Shown here piece by piece: positions 34,412 through 42,455 of a stretch of DNA of 42,455 nucleotides (positions within the stretch are counted from its first letter, which is position 1; every line of letters begins with the position of its first letter). Both the position numbers and the translations under genes were made by a program. The DNA is from Rhodospirillales bacterium (lineage in GTDB: Bacteria; Pseudomonadota; Gammaproteobacteria; Nevskiales; Nevskiaceae): the NCBI GenBank assembly GCA_903970615.1, contig CAJCJH010000064.1:1-42455 (forward strand). Reading direction: 5' to 3'. Under the pieces are notes generated by a model. That model was not told where the DNA came from. It searched no databases and was given only the letters and a program-made list of their open reading frames with translations.

Positions 34412-35350
34412 ATGAAGCTGGTCTTTGCCGGCACGCCGGAATTTTCTGTTGCCGCGCTCGACGCGCTGCATGCGGCGGGTCACGAAATTCTCGCGGTTTA
34501 CACGCAGCCCGATCGGCCGGCCGGCCGCGGTCAGAAACTCACACCTTCGGCCGTCGCGCAGCGCGCACAAGCGCTCGGTCTGGATTGTAAAAAACCCTTG
34601 AAGCTCGACGCCGACGCGCAGGCGAATCTGCGCGCGCTGGCGCCCGAGATCATGGTGGTCGTCGCTTACGGACTGCTGCTGCCGCAGGCGGTGCTGGATA
34701 TTCCGGATCGCGGTTGCCTCAATATCCACGCCAGTCTGCTGCCACGCTGGCGTGGTGCCGCACCGATTGCGCGCGCGATCGAAGCGGGCGACCGCGAAAC
34801 CGGCATCACCATCATGCAGATGGAAGCCGGGCTCGATACCGGGCCGATGCTGCTGAAATCCGCAGTGCCGATCGACGTAAAAATTACAGCGGCAAGCCTG
34901 CACGATGCGCTGGCGCTGCTCGGTGCCGAATTGATCGTCGAGGCGCTGGCGAAAATCGCCATCGGCGAGCTGCCTGCAACGTCGCAGCCCGCCGATGGCG
35001 CAACCTACGCGCGCAAGCTGAGCAAGGACGAAGCGCGGCTCGACTGGTCGCAATCCGCCGAGACACTCGCCCGTAAGGTACGCGCGTTCAATCCGGCGCC
35101 GGTGGCGTGGAGTGCATTGCAAAACGATCGTGGTGATATCGAGCGCGTGCGTTTCTGGAATGCCGAAGTACGCGCGCAGCACAGCGGCCTGGCACCGGGC
35201 AGCGTGATCGAATCCAGCGGCGATGCCTTGCTGATTGCAACCGGCGCAGGTGTACTCGCGGTTACGCAATTGCAGCGGCCGGGCGGCCGCGTGCTTGCCG
35301 CCGCCGAAGCAATGCGCAACTGGAATCTTCTTGGCCGGCAATTCGCTTAA
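34412..35350 (+). CDS. fmt: Methionyl-tRNA formyltransferase Fmt
   Basis: Fmt transfers the formyl group from 10-formyl-tetrahydrofolate to initiator Met-tRNA. The 312-residue protein has MKLVFAGTPEFSVAALDAL, YTQPDRPAGRGQKLTPS, the catalytic block LNIHASLLPRWRGAAPI (Asn and His) and ETGITIMQMEAGLDTGPML with the conserved Asp. The C-terminal tRNA-binding domain (about 205-312) contains VRAFNPAPVAW. The family length matches. It lies 54 bp after def, and its last 20 bp overlap the start of rsmB in another frame, so the three genes form one operon. Confidence 0.96.
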   Translation: MKLVFAGTPEFSVAALDALHAAGHEILAVYTQPDRPAGRGQKLTPSAVAQRAQALGLDCKKPLKLDADAQANLRALAPEIMVVVAYGLLLPQAVLDIPDRGCLNIHASLLPRWRGAAPIARAIEAGDRETGITIMQMEAGLDTGPMLLKSAVPIDVKITAASLHDALALLGAELIVEALAKIAIGELPATSQPADGATYARKLSKDEARLDWSQSAETLARKVRAFNPAPVAWSALQNDRGDIERVRFWNAEVRAQHSGLAPGSVIESSGDALLIATGAGVLAVTQLQRPGGRVLAAAEAMRNWNLLGRQFA

Positions 35351-36650
35351 GCCCGCGAGCGAAATTCGCAATCTGCGTGCGCTCGCCGCGCGCGGATGTG
35401 CGGCCGTATTTGCCGGCAGCAATCTCGACGACGCACTGGAAGACGAGTCGGCACATTTGAGCAGCGCCGATCGCGCCTTGCTGCGCGCCATCGCGTTCGG
35501 CGTGATGCGCGAACGCAGCGCGCTCGAATGGCTGCTGAATCGTCTGCTCGATAAACCACTACGGCAGGAGCCCTTATTGCTTGCGCTGCTGCTGTGCGGC
35601 TTGCAGCAACTGCGCGCGATGCGCGTGCCTGCGCATGCGGCCGTTGCGGAAACGGTGGCCGCCGCAAACGTACTCGAAAAACCTTGGGCAAAAGGTCTGG
35701 TAAACGCGGTGCTGCGGCGTTATCAGCGCGAACAAGCCGCGCTGGAAGCGGCGTTACCGCAGGCTGCGCATATCCGATTGTCGTATCCGCAATGGCTGGT
35801 CGGCGCGATCAAACAGGATTGGCCCGCGCGCTGGCGCGAGGTGCTTGCTGCCGGCAACCAACAAGGGCCGCTGACTTTGCGCGTGAATCGGCGCCTGAAT
35901 TCGCGCGAGGATTATCTTGCGGCGCTGGCCAGAGCCGGTATCGCAGCGCAGGCAATCGACGCCGCCAGCGATGCCGTTGGCCTGCTCGAAGCGACTCCGG
36001 TGGAACTAGTGCCGGGTTTCGGCGAGGGCCGCGTCTCGGTGCAGGATGCGTCGGCGCAGCTCGCGGTGGAATTGCTGCAAGCGCAGGCCGGCATGCGCTT
36101 GCTGGATGCCTGCGCCGCACCCGGCGGCAAAACCGCGCATCTGCTTGAACATCACGATCTCGCGCAGCTGCTTGCGATCGATCGGGATGGCCGACGCTTG
36201 CAGCGCGTGCGCGAAAATCTGCAGCGGCTTGGCCTTGAAGCCACGCTGATCGCCGCCGATGCCACTGCGCCGGAAATCTGGTGGAACGGCATGCCGTTCG
36301 ATCGCATTCTGCTGGATGCGCCCTGCTCCGGTACCGGCGTGATCCGGCGTCATCCGGATATCAAATGGCTGCGCCGCGAAACCGATATCGCCGCGATGGC
36401 GAAGCAGCAATTGAAACTGCTGAAGGCGCTGTGGCCGCTGCTCGTTTCAGACGGCGAGCTGCTTTATGCGACGTGTTCGATTCTGCAAGCCGAAGGCGAA
36501 AATGTGCTACGGGAATTTCTGAGCGCGCAGACCGACGCGAGCGAGTCGGTGATCGACGCCAGCTGGGGCGAGGCTTGCAGCATCGGTCGGCGGCTGCCAC
36601 CGGGCGGACATTTCGATGGCTTTTATTATGCGCGGCTGCGCAAGGGATGA
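35331..36650 (+). CDS. rsmB: 16S rRNA m5C967 methyltransferase RsmB (Sun/Fmu)
   Basis: RsmB methylates C967 of 16S rRNA using SAM. The 439-residue protein has an N-terminal NusB-like domain (about 10-130), then the methyltransferase domain. This has LLDACAAPGGKTAHLLE, LLAIDRDGRRL, DRILLDAPCSGTGVIRRHPDIKW with one catalytic cysteine and LYATCSI with the second. It ends GGHFDGFYYARL, as in homologues. No ATG suits the start. TTG 35331 gives the expected N terminus, with GGA about 9 nt upstream, and overlaps the fmt stop by 20 bp, which favours translational coupling. The frame is open further upstream inside fmt, but that part is not RsmB-like. Confidence 0.94.
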   Translation: MAGNSLKPASEIRNLRALAARGCAAVFAGSNLDDALEDESAHLSSADRALLRAIAFGVMRERSALEWLLNRLLDKPLRQEPLLLALLLCGLQQLRAMRVPAHAAVAETVAAANVLEKPWAKGLVNAVLRRYQREQAALEAALPQAAHIRLSYPQWLVGAIKQDWPARWREVLAAGNQQGPLTLRVNRRLNSREDYLAALARAGIAAQAIDAASDAVGLLEATPVELVPGFGEGRVSVQDASAQLAVELLQAQAGMRLLDACAAPGGKTAHLLEHHDLAQLLAIDRDGRRLQRVRENLQRLGLEATLIAADATAPEIWWNGMPFDRILLDAPCSGTGVIRRHPDIKWLRRETDIAAMAKQQLKLLKALWPLLVSDGELLYATCSILQAEGENVLREFLSAQTDASESVIDASWGEACSIGRRLPPGGHFDGFYYARLRKG

Positions 36651-36750
36651 TCGCGCAGATAGCAGTCGCCATTGGCTCTTTTGATGGGCTGCTGAAAGCT
36701 TGGCTCGCCGGCACCGTGAGATCAGAGCTTCAGCCTTGCCCTGTCCACGA

Positions 36751-37713
36751 TCAAAAAAACTTGCGCCAGCGGAACCAGATGAAGGTTGCCACGCCGACGC
36801 CGAAAATCAGGAACAGTGCGATGAAATAACCGGCCGGCCATTCCAGTTCCGGCATGTTTTTGAAGTTCATGCCCCAGATGCCGGTGAGCAGCATCATCGG
36901 CATGAACACCACCGAAACCACGGTGAAGACTTTCATGATTTCGTTCTGACGCTGCGATTGCGCCGAGAAATGAATCTGCACCGCGGCTTCGAGATCACGT
37001 TCCAAGCCAGACACATGGTTGCGCACGCGGGTAACGTGATCGACCAGATCGCGGACGCGCACCTGCAGCTTGTCGTCCCAATCGAAAATTGTGTTGCGGC
37101 GCCAGCCATCGAGCGCTTCGAGCTGATCTTCGGATAGCGTTTCCAGACGCCGCGCGAAGCGGCGGCCATCGAGCAGCGCACGCCAATCGTCGTGATCGTT
37201 ATTCGGCGAAAGCAGAACGTCCTGCAGCTCGGTCAGGCGCGCATCGAGGACTTCGCGCACTTTCAGGTAGCGATCGACCATCGTATCGAGAATGTAGTAC
37301 GCCAGCCCCACTGCGCCGCGCGGCGACTTGCCTTTCGGGCCGCACATTTTCTGCTTGAGCAGGTGAAAGCTGATGTTGTCCTCGGCGCGCACGGTAACCA
37401 GCAGGCGCTCGAACATGAAGAACGCCGCGGTGCGCGTTTCCAGCGGAAAGGGATCGTCATTCGGCCCCAGCCCTTGAAAAATCAGCATGTCGTATTCGGA
37501 AGTGCCGTCGAAAAAGGACCCGTGCGAGGGCGTCATCGAGTCTTCCAGATGCTGCAAGTCGACCTCTACATTCAACAAACGCCGCGGCCATTCTTCCCAG
37601 CCCTGCGCCTGCTCGCGGGTGAAATCGAGCCAGATGAAACCCTCGTCCGGCATGTGTTCCAGCGCGTTGTGACGAATCGGCGGCTGCCCCGGCAGTAGTT
37701 GGAAAATTTCCAT
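36751..37713 (-). CDS. corA: CorA-family magnesium/divalent cation transporter
   Basis: This 320-residue inner-membrane channel is active as a pentamer. The N-terminal cytoplasmic alpha/beta domain is followed by the long stalk helix (about 150-260). Two C-terminal membrane helices (about 262-282 and 293-313) are joined by a loop carrying the signature GMN (281-283) in GIWGMNFKNMPEL. The end WFRWRKFF is the basic C-terminal cluster. It resembles the CorA/ZntB superfamily; GMN is shared by Mg2+/Co2+ CorA and Zn2+ ZntB, so the cation is not fixed. ATG 37713 gives the family start; 29 upstream codons are open. It is convergent with rsmB, with 100 bp between stops. Confidence 0.92.
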   Translation of the reverse strand: MEIFQLLPGQPPIRHNALEHMPDEGFIWLDFTREQAQGWEEWPRRLLNVEVDLQHLEDSMTPSHGSFFDGTSEYDMLIFQGLGPNDDPFPLETRTAAFFMFERLLVTVRAEDNISFHLLKQKMCGPKGKSPRGAVGLAYYILDTMVDRYLKVREVLDARLTELQDVLLSPNNDHDDWRALLDGRRFARRLETLSEDQLEALDGWRRNTIFDWDDKLQVRVRDLVDHVTRVRNHVSGLERDLEAAVQIHFSAQSQRQNEIMKVFTVVSVVFMPMMLLTGIWGMNFKNMPELEWPAGYFIALFLIFGVGVATFIWFRWRKFF

Positions 37714-37837
37714 TGTCGGAATGATTGTGGCCGGAGTCGATGAGTGCCGATGATCAGGTTGCTTCGATTTTCGCAGCGCGCACTTACGCTTGCCGACCAA
37801 GCACGCGATTCAAGCAGACCCTTGTGTTTGCTGGCGT

Positions 37838-38269
37838 CTACTCGAAGCCTTTTTCCGGATCGACAGTTTTCAGGCGCGTGAAGAATTCATTCAGCAAGTC
37901 ATCCAGCTTGGCCTTGATTTCGGCGGGATCGGCCACGCCGTAACGCTCCACCGTTGCATCCGGTTCGGGCAGCCAGCCGCGATACGGATACGGCGCTGCA
38001 GCGGTAAAAACGCGGCGCAATTCGATACGATGCAGAAACGTGAAGCGACCGGTTTCCGAATTGCTCGGAATCGCCTTGCTGTAGATGCTGACCTTCACCT
38101 TCGGATCGTTCGGGATGTTGTTGCCCACCGCAACCGCGGTCGCATTCACCGCCGCCCGCAGTTCCTGCTCACTGACCACGGGGCTATCCGATTTCACCTT
38201 CAACTCGAACGCCTGCGCGGAAGTTGCAGCGCTCAACAGCAGCACGGCCAACAGCGATAATTTGCTCAT
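37838..38269 (-). CDS. Small periplasmic protein of unknown function
   Basis: The 143-residue protein has a clear signal peptide (MSKLSLLAVLLLSAATSAQA, cleavage near residue 20). The mature part contains ELRAAVNATAVAVGNNI, VKVSIYSKAIPSNSETGRFTFLHRIELRR and a C-terminal helix DPAEIKAKLDDLLNEFFTRL. I do not recognise the family. ATG 38269 is supported by GGAG 9 nt upstream; a GTG three codons earlier is less likely. Between it and mdh upstream on the same strand lie several hairpins (38287-38376). The mature protein has no cysteine and no membrane segment, so it is probably a soluble periplasmic factor. Confidence 0.72.
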   Translation of the reverse strand: MSKLSLLAVLLLSAATSAQAFELKVKSDSPVVSEQELRAAVNATAVAVGNNIPNDPKVKVSIYSKAIPSNSETGRFTFLHRIELRRVFTAAAPYPYRGWLPEPDATVERYGVADPAEIKAKLDDLLNEFFTRLKTVDPEKGFE

Positions 38270-38286
38270 TACGCTCACTCCTCGAT

Positions 38287-38376
38287 GCCCGCTTGCCGCG
38301 GCGGGCTTGACGGTCTCAACCGAAATGGCTCAGACGTGGACGACAGCGCGCATGCGCAAACGTCCACGGCATGGAC
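38287..38376 (-). terminator. Cluster of hairpins after mdh, including competing stems
   Basis: CGTGGAC (38335-38341) pairs perfectly with GTCCACG (38362-38368). The same GTCCA (38362-38366) can instead pair with TGGAC (38372-38376), so the two stems exclude each other. Inside the larger stem lies the palindrome GCGCATGCGC (38348-38357). A GC-rich stem GCCCGC/GCGGGC (38287-38292 with 38301-38306) follows just before the ribosome site of the next gene. None has a T tract, so a classical rho-independent terminator is not shown. The set may instead act as mRNA 3'-end protection for mdh or as a leader for the small gene. Confidence 0.45.
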
Positions 38377-38390
38377 AACGGCTTGCGGAT

Positions 38391-39368
38391 TTATTTCAGC
38401 AGTTCTTCGATCGCGGCGCGCTCTTCGCGCAGTTCCTTGTCGGTCAAATCCATCTTGCCGCGCGAGAACGCATCCACTTCCAAGCCCTGCACGATTTCAT
38501 ACTGGCCATTCTTGGTGATGACCGGATAGCCATACACCACGCCCGGCTTGATGCCGTAGCTGCCATCCGAAGCCACCCCCATGCTGACCCATTTGCCGTT
38601 GCTGCCGAGCGCCCAGTCGCGGATGTGATCCACCGCCGCCGAAGCCGCCGAAGCCGCCGATGACGAGCCGCGCGCCTTGATGATTGCCGCGCCGCGCTGC
38701 TGCACGGTCGGAATGAAATCGGATTCGACCCAGCTCTGCTCGACCAGCGTTTTCGCCGCCTTGCCTTTCACCGTGGCATGCGTGATATCCGGATACTGCG
38801 TCGCGCTGTGGTTACCCCAGATGATGAGCTGATCGACATCGGTCACCGCCGCGTCGGTCTTCGCCGCGAGCTGGCCGGCGGCGCGGTTGTGATCGAGCCG
38901 CACCATCGCGGTGAACTGCTTCGGATCGAGACCCTTGGCGTTTTCGCGCGCGATCAGCGCATTGGTATTGGCCGGGTTGCCGACCACCAGCACGCGCACA
39001 TCCTTGCTCGCCTTCGACGCGAGCGCTTTGCCCTGCACCGAGAAGATCGCGGCGTTTGCAGTAAGCAAATCCTTTCGCTCCATGCCGGGGCCGCGCGGCC
39101 GCGCGCCAACCAGCAGCGCGTAGTCGGTGCCTTCAAAGGCTTCTTCGGGTTTGTCGGTGGCGACGATGCCGGCCACCAGCGGGAACGCGCAGTCCACCAG
39201 TTCCATCACCACGCCGCCGAGCGCGCCCAGCGCAGGCGTGATTTCCAGCAGCTGCAGAATCACCGGCTGATCCTGGCCGAGCATCGAGCCGCTGGCGATG
39301 CGGAACAGCAGCGAGTAGGAAATCTGGCCGGCGGCGCCGGTGATGGTGACGCGAACAGGCTTCTTCAT
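38391..39368 (-). CDS. mdh: Malate dehydrogenase (NAD-dependent)
   Basis: Mdh interconverts malate and oxaloacetate in the TCA cycle. The 325-residue protein has the dinucleotide motif GAAGQI (11-16), substrate arginines in [15 protein letters not shown] (Arg90/Arg92/Arg98 region) and [13 protein letters not shown]. Catalytic Asp/His are in VRLDHNRA and [12 protein letters not shown] (His187). It is the cytosolic-MDH-like type of about 325-330 residues found in xanthomonads and many other proteobacteria, not the 312-residue E. coli type. GGAG 8 nt before ATG 39368 fixes the start. Its 3' side carries the hairpin cluster, and 131 bp separate its start from the upstream lipoprotein gene. Confidence 0.95.
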   Translation of the reverse strand: MKKPVRVTITGAAGQISYSLLFRIASGSMLGQDQPVILQLLEITPALGALGGVVMELVDCAFPLVAGIVATDKPEEAFEGTDYALLVGARPRGPGMERKDLLTANAAIFSVQGKALASKASKDVRVLVVGNPANTNALIARENAKGLDPKQFTAMVRLDHNRAAGQLAAKTDAAVTDVDQLIIWGNHSATQYPDITHATVKGKAAKTLVEQSWVESDFIPTVQQRGAAIIKARGSSSAASAASAAVDHIRDWALGSNGKWVSMGVASDGSYGIKPGVVYGYPVITKNGQYEIVQGLEVDAFSRGKMDLTDKELREERAAIEELLK

Positions 39369-39499
39369 GCTGAACTCCGTGAATGACATTGAGGTTTACG
39401 CCGGGCATCGATGCGCGAATCCCGGCAGCTTTGCCCGACACTTTAATTGGGGCACTTTTCGAGCGGGCGAGATTTTAGCCTGTCCGAGCGGGTCCGGCC

Positions 39500-39829
39500 T
39501 CAAAACTTCAAACTCGCCGCATGGATTCCCGCGATGCGTACATCGCAGGTCTTGGCTTCCCGATCGCAAAGTGCATCGATCGGTAATTGCTCGAACGTGC
39601 TGGACATTGTGATCGTGTTCGACCAGAAGAACGCGCTGCCGCGCAGCACTTCCTGACCGTTCACCGAGATCACCGCTTCGCGTGTCAGCAGACCGGCGTT
39701 GAGGCGCGCGGAGATCAGGTAGTGGCCCATGCCGGCGGGCAGTTTCCATTCGCGCTCTTTTGAATAGAGCGTGACGCAGGCGCTCAAGCTGAGCGCGAGA
39801 ACGGCGATCGCTGCATTTCTGAAAATCAT
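39500..39829 (-). CDS. Small lipoprotein of unknown function
   Basis: The 109-residue protein starts MIFRNAAIAVLALSLSACVTL, a lipoprotein signal with lipobox LSAC (Cys18). The mature part is a compact beta-looking domain (EREWKLPAGMGHYLISARLN, EAVISVNGQEVLRGSAFFW, TCDVRIAGIHAASLKF) with two further cysteines that could form a disulfide (CDREAKTC). I do not recognise the family. It lies upstream of mdh on the same strand, but the 131-bp gap argues for separate transcription. ATG 39829 directly precedes the signal peptide. Confidence 0.75.
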   Translation of the reverse strand: MIFRNAAIAVLALSLSACVTLYSKEREWKLPAGMGHYLISARLNAGLLTREAVISVNGQEVLRGSAFFWSNTITMSSTFEQLPIDALCDREAKTCDVRIAGIHAASLKF

Positions 39830-40309
39830 CGATGGCTGCCAATGGTGTTTGATCCGGCGGAAAGTTTACCCGCGCGACAGGCATGCGAACCGCGCGGCGC
39901 CTATGAGCTCACTTCAGCAATGAGTTCGAGTTCATCCAACACGCCGGCACCCCACGGACGCACGCAATGGATGGCGCCGCTGAAAACGATGGGTGTGATC
40001 GGTGTGGAACTGTTCTTTGGCTATGGGTGCCGCTGGACACGCCTGCGGTTATGGCTGTCGCTGTACAGGCTCGGCTTGTGATCGTGCAGCGTTTATCTGT
40101 AACAGCAGCTTTTCTTCAGGCTGGCGAATATCTACCAGCAGGCCTGCATTCCGAGTCGATCGCCTTACAAACTCGCTGCGGCGTCGATCTGCGGTGCGCT
40201 CAGTTACGTCGTGATCGAACGCGGCGGCCGCCTTTTGAAGTCGGCTTCCAAGCTGGACGGAAATTCAACGCAACACACGCTGCTGATTGCGCTGCAAAGC
40301 GCGCAGTTT
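39830..40309. other. 480-bp gap without a supported gene
   Basis: Several short frames cross this gap but none has family resemblance. One plus-strand frame, ATG 39919 to TGA 40081 (53 residues, ending WTRLRLWLSLYRLGL), is followed in the same frame by two stops. It then opens again from about 40106 to beyond 40340 (with LAAASICGALSYVVIERGG). That pattern could be a decayed gene, but I cannot name a parent. A short hairpin CTGGCA/TGCCAG lies just inside the next gene at about 40320-40334. Confidence 0.4.
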
Positions 40310-40858
40310 TCAAAGCCGCCTGGCAGGATGCCAGCACCAATGCCAAGGCTCGTATAGAAAACCTTCCGCATTGCCGCGCGGGTACGACAGCCAGAAACCG
40401 AAGCGTGCGGCGTGCGTGCAGAGCCAAGTAAATGCAGGGGTCTGCTCGAAATCCTGTTCCAGCGGCGATGAATCGTGGCTGCCGATGTCGACCGCGCGGC
40501 CACTGTGATGTTCGCTGCATCCGGGCGCCGCGTTGACGGTGAGAATCTCGTCGATCGTGCGGCCTTTCGCCAGCTTGGCCTGAATCAATTGCACCTGAAA
40601 ATCGAAGCTACGAAACGCCGACACCAGCAACAGTTCGACACCATCGGCCAGCGCCGCATCGCGCATCGCGGCCCAGGCATTGGCGGCGCGCGGAGCGAGA
40701 AATTTGTCGCGGCCATCGGTGCCGAGTCCGGCGAAATGCAGGCTGCGCGCTTCGGCGTGAATCGGCAGCCGGCGCGATTCAAGAATGTCGTGATGCACAC
40801 CCCATTGCGCGAGTGTTTCGCGGATGCGGGCACGGGTGATGGCGCGCGCGTTGCTCAT
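40310..40858 (-). CDS. M15-family carboxypeptidase (VanY/LdcB-like)
   Basis: This peptidase of peptidoglycan stem peptides belongs to the D,D- or L,D-carboxypeptidase group of family M15. The 182-residue protein has the zinc motif SEHHSGRAVD (115-124: His117, Asp124) and EPWHW (170-174: catalytic Glu170 and ligand His173). SAFRSFDFQ (80-88) is the conserved segment before them. No signal peptide is visible, unlike many VanY-type enzymes. It may be cytoplasmic like LdcA-type recyclers, or the start may be wrong. ATG 40858 was chosen as it follows the cysQ stop by 4 nt; the frame extends 13 codons into cysQ. Co-transcription with cysQ is very likely. Confidence 0.88.
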   Translation of the reverse strand: MSNARAITRARIRETLAQWGVHHDILESRRLPIHAEARSLHFAGLGTDGRDKFLAPRAANAWAAMRDAALADGVELLLVSAFRSFDFQVQLIQAKLAKGRTIDEILTVNAAPGCSEHHSGRAVDIGSHDSSPLEQDFEQTPAFTWLCTHAARFGFWLSYPRGNAEGFLYEPWHWCWHPARRL

Positions 40859-40862
40859 GATT

Positions 40863-41675
40863 TCACGCCGTGCTCTGCAACTTTTCGCGCCAGCCATAAG
40901 CGGTGTCGCCGATGACGACGAAGCCCGGATTCAGCAACGAGGCCTTGCGGTTGTAATGCAGCGGCGCCCAGTGCGGCAGTGTCAGCACGGTCGCCCCGGC
41001 AACCTCGGCAACGCACTGGCCGGCGCCGGTATCCCACTCGGAAGTTGGCCCGGTGCGCGGATAAAAATCCGCCGAGCCTTCGGCGATCAAACAGAATTTG
41101 AGCGAGCTGCCGCGGCTCGCTTCGTCGTGCGCGGGCGCGTGCGCGAGGAACGCATCGAGTGCTGCGTCCCGATGCGATTTGCTCACCACCAGGCAAGGCC
41201 GCGCTGGCGTCCGCCGCGTGCGGATAGCTTCGCGTTCGCCGTTGCGAAGACGAAATGCGCCGAGGCCTTTTGCGGCGAAGTAACTCACTTGCAAGGCTGG
41301 TGCGTGGACGATGCCGAGGATTGGAATGCCATCGTCGATCAAGGCGATATTCACTGTGAATTCGTCGTTGCGCTTGACGAATTCCTTGGTGCCGTCGAGC
41401 GGATCCACCAGCCAGTAACGCGGCCAGCTTGCGCGGCTTGCAAACGGCAGTTCGGCGCCTTCTTCGGAGAGCAAGGGCAAGTGCGGTTCGAGTTGCGCCA
41501 AGCCGGCGGCGATGATGCGGTGCGCGGCGAGATCGGCTTGCGTCAACGGCGAATGATCGTCTTTTTGCGTCACCGAAAAATCCGAAGCGTAAATCTGCAT
41601 GATGGCGTCGCCGGCTTCGCGCGCAAGGCGCAAAGTCTGTTCGAGCAGGGCGGGCAAGGGCAGCGGAGACGTCAT
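40863..41675 (-). CDS. cysQ: 3'(2'),5'-bisphosphate nucleotidase CysQ
   Basis: CysQ hydrolyses 3'-phosphoadenosine 5'-phosphate, a by-product of sulfate assimilation, to AMP. The 270-residue protein is an inositol-monophosphatase-fold enzyme. It has metal ligands in LLSEEGAE (Glu71/Glu72), WLVDPLDGTKEF (Asp91, Asp94) and SEWDTGAGQCVAE (the last Asp). ITLADLA-like TQADLAAHRII is also conserved. ATG 41675 fits the family start; 31 upstream codons are open and overlap the divergent nucleotidase gene. It precedes the M15 peptidase by 4 nt and is divergent from the yrfG-type gene with 37 bp between the starts. Confidence 0.93.
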   Translation of the reverse strand: MTSPLPLPALLEQTLRLAREAGDAIMQIYASDFSVTQKDDHSPLTQADLAAHRIIAAGLAQLEPHLPLLSEEGAELPFASRASWPRYWLVDPLDGTKEFVKRNDEFTVNIALIDDGIPILGIVHAPALQVSYFAAKGLGAFRLRNGEREAIRTRRTPARPCLVVSKSHRDAALDAFLAHAPAHDEASRGSSLKFCLIAEGSADFYPRTGPTSEWDTGAGQCVAEVAGATVLTLPHWAPLHYNRKASLLNPGFVVIGDTAYGWREKLQSTA

Positions 41676-41712
41676 CACGAAACTCGCAAAATCGAGCCGG
41701 TATGATAGCGGC

Positions 41713-42435
41713 ATGTCCGCCGCAATCCCGCATGCTTCGATCGATTCGACCGCCACTCCGAAAGGCAAAACTGCGGCGATCGTCGACTGGCCGCAGATCG
41801 ATCATGTGCTGCTGGACATGGACGGCACCATTCTCGATCTGGCGTTCGATAACTACTTCTGGAGCGAGCTGGTGCCGCAGCGCTATGCGCGCCTGCATGG
41901 CATCAGCATCGATGAGTCGAGGGCAACGCTGGCGCCTCGTTTTGAAGCTGCGCGCGGCCGGCTCGACTGGTATTGCCTGGATTACTGGAGCGAACTCACC
42001 GGCCTCGACATCGCCGGTTTGAAGCGCGAAATCCGCACGCGGATCGCACCCTTGCCCGGCTCGGCGGAGTTCATGCAGGCCGTGCGCGACAGCGGCCGCC
42101 AGCTATGGCTGGTGACCAACGCGCATCGTCACAGCTGGCAGTTGAAAATGGCGCAGACCGGCTTCGATGTGCATTTCCATCGCATTCTGTCGTCGCACGA
42201 TTTCGGCGCGCCGAAGGAAGATCCGCGCTTCTGGCCGAGCTTGCGCGCGAAGCATCTGTTCGATCCGGCGCGCACGATTTTCGTCGACGACAGCCTGCCC
42301 GTTTTGCGCGAAGCGCTGAACCACGGCTTCGCGCAGGTGATTGCGATCCGGCATCCGGATTCACAAATGCCGAAGCGCGAGATGACGGAATTTGCGGCAG
42401 TCGATCGAGTCAGCGATCTTTTACCGATCGGTTGA
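41713..42435 (+). CDS. yrfG: HAD-family GMP/IMP nucleotidase (YrfG-like)
   Basis: The 240-residue HAD hydrolase has motif I LLDMDGTILDL (nucleophile Asp35, acid/base Asp37), with YFWSELVPQRYA in the cap. Motif II lies in WLVTNAHRHSW, the motif III lysine in FGAPKEDPRFW and motif IV in IFVDDSLPVLREA. Fixed stretches such as TNAHRHS and SSHDFGAPKE are typical of YrfG, which dephosphorylates GMP and IMP. From memory yrfG, nudE and cysQ are often neighbours; here nudE is missing and cysQ is divergent. ATG 41713 starts 37 bp from cysQ, so both promoters share that short gap or overlap the coding regions. Confidence 0.9.
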   Translation: MSAAIPHASIDSTATPKGKTAAIVDWPQIDHVLLDMDGTILDLAFDNYFWSELVPQRYARLHGISIDESRATLAPRFEAARGRLDWYCLDYWSELTGLDIAGLKREIRTRIAPLPGSAEFMQAVRDSGRQLWLVTNAHRHSWQLKMAQTGFDVHFHRILSSHDFGAPKEDPRFWPSLRAKHLFDPARTIFVDDSLPVLREALNHGFAQVIAIRHPDSQMPKREMTEFAAVDRVSDLLPIG

Positions 42436-42455
42436 AGCCGGGCGCATTCTTCGAT

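Noticed and set aside
34271-35491. 406-codon minus-strand frame opposite def/fmt/rsmB
   Set aside because: Spans parts of three conserved plus-strand genes and has no domain of its own.
38636-38660. 9-bp triplicate repeat GCCGCCGAA inside mdh
   Set aside because: It encodes a Ser-Ala-Ala run in a segment that is Ser/Ala-rich throughout this malate dehydrogenase type, so it is ordinary coding sequence.

Overview
The window looks like chromosomal DNA of a GC-rich gammaproteobacterium. The strongest evidence is the block lysM-lipoprotein / dprA / smg / topA / tsaC / hemF on the minus strand, divergent from def / fmt / rsmB. From general knowledge this recalls the Xanthomonadales (Lysobacterales) and their relatives. 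An OxyR with cysteines at 199 and 208, an NtrB/NtrC pair preceded by a DUF4124 protein, and the short malate dehydrogenase type agree with that. The family-level placement is an inference. Genes are closely packed, and the third-position GC bias opens long antisense frames that are not genes.

Left edge (1-975): this is the one clear mobile-DNA signal. Positions 929-975 are the last 47 nt of a tRNA-Arg(CCG) (half the anticodon stem, anticodon loop, variable loop, T arm, acceptor strand, CCA) without a 5' half. The tRNA's own rho-independent terminator follows at 1011-1034. This is what integration of an element into the 3' end of a tRNA gene leaves at its distal junction. DNA to the left is visibly more AT-rich. 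It carries an open reading frame of 215 codons on the minus strand (646 to the window edge), which runs off the window and which I cannot assign. The rest of the island, and the intact tRNA, should lie to the left.

1221-7531: pdxY (B6 salvage) diverges from a DUF4124 periplasmic protein, ntrB and ntrC (nitrogen two-component system, overlapping genes) and a membrane-anchored ATP-grasp ligase. The ATP-grasp gene ends 20 bp from a convergent SAM methyltransferase. 7532-11730: a structured gap, then a three-gene operon (ABC exporter, PRC-barrel lipoprotein, MFS transporter). 11800-16246: a glycogen-debranching-type glycosidase divergent from a GT4 glycosyltransferase, then the ThpR cyclic phosphodiesterase. 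16249-19717: EcsC-like protein, NRDE protein, pteridine-reductase-type SDR and UppP. 19811-25060: a likely minus-strand operon running oxyR, EI24/CysZ-like membrane protein, slt, cca and a 53-residue membrane peptide. 25200-26145: two small secreted proteins, one Spy/CpxP-like, whose promoter region carries 11-bp-periodic direct repeats. 26412-36650: the housekeeping block for heme, tRNA t6A, DNA topology, DNA uptake/processing and translation start. 36751-42435: CorA, a small periplasmic protein, Mdh, a lipoprotein, an M15 carboxypeptidase with CysQ, and a YrfG-type nucleotidase.

I found no CRISPR array, rRNA gene, complete tRNA or insertion sequence. Most of the window is ordinary core genome. 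The least explained parts are the island edge with its unknown gene, the ATP-grasp/methyltransferase pair, the transporter/PRC-barrel operon and several structured intergenic segments.
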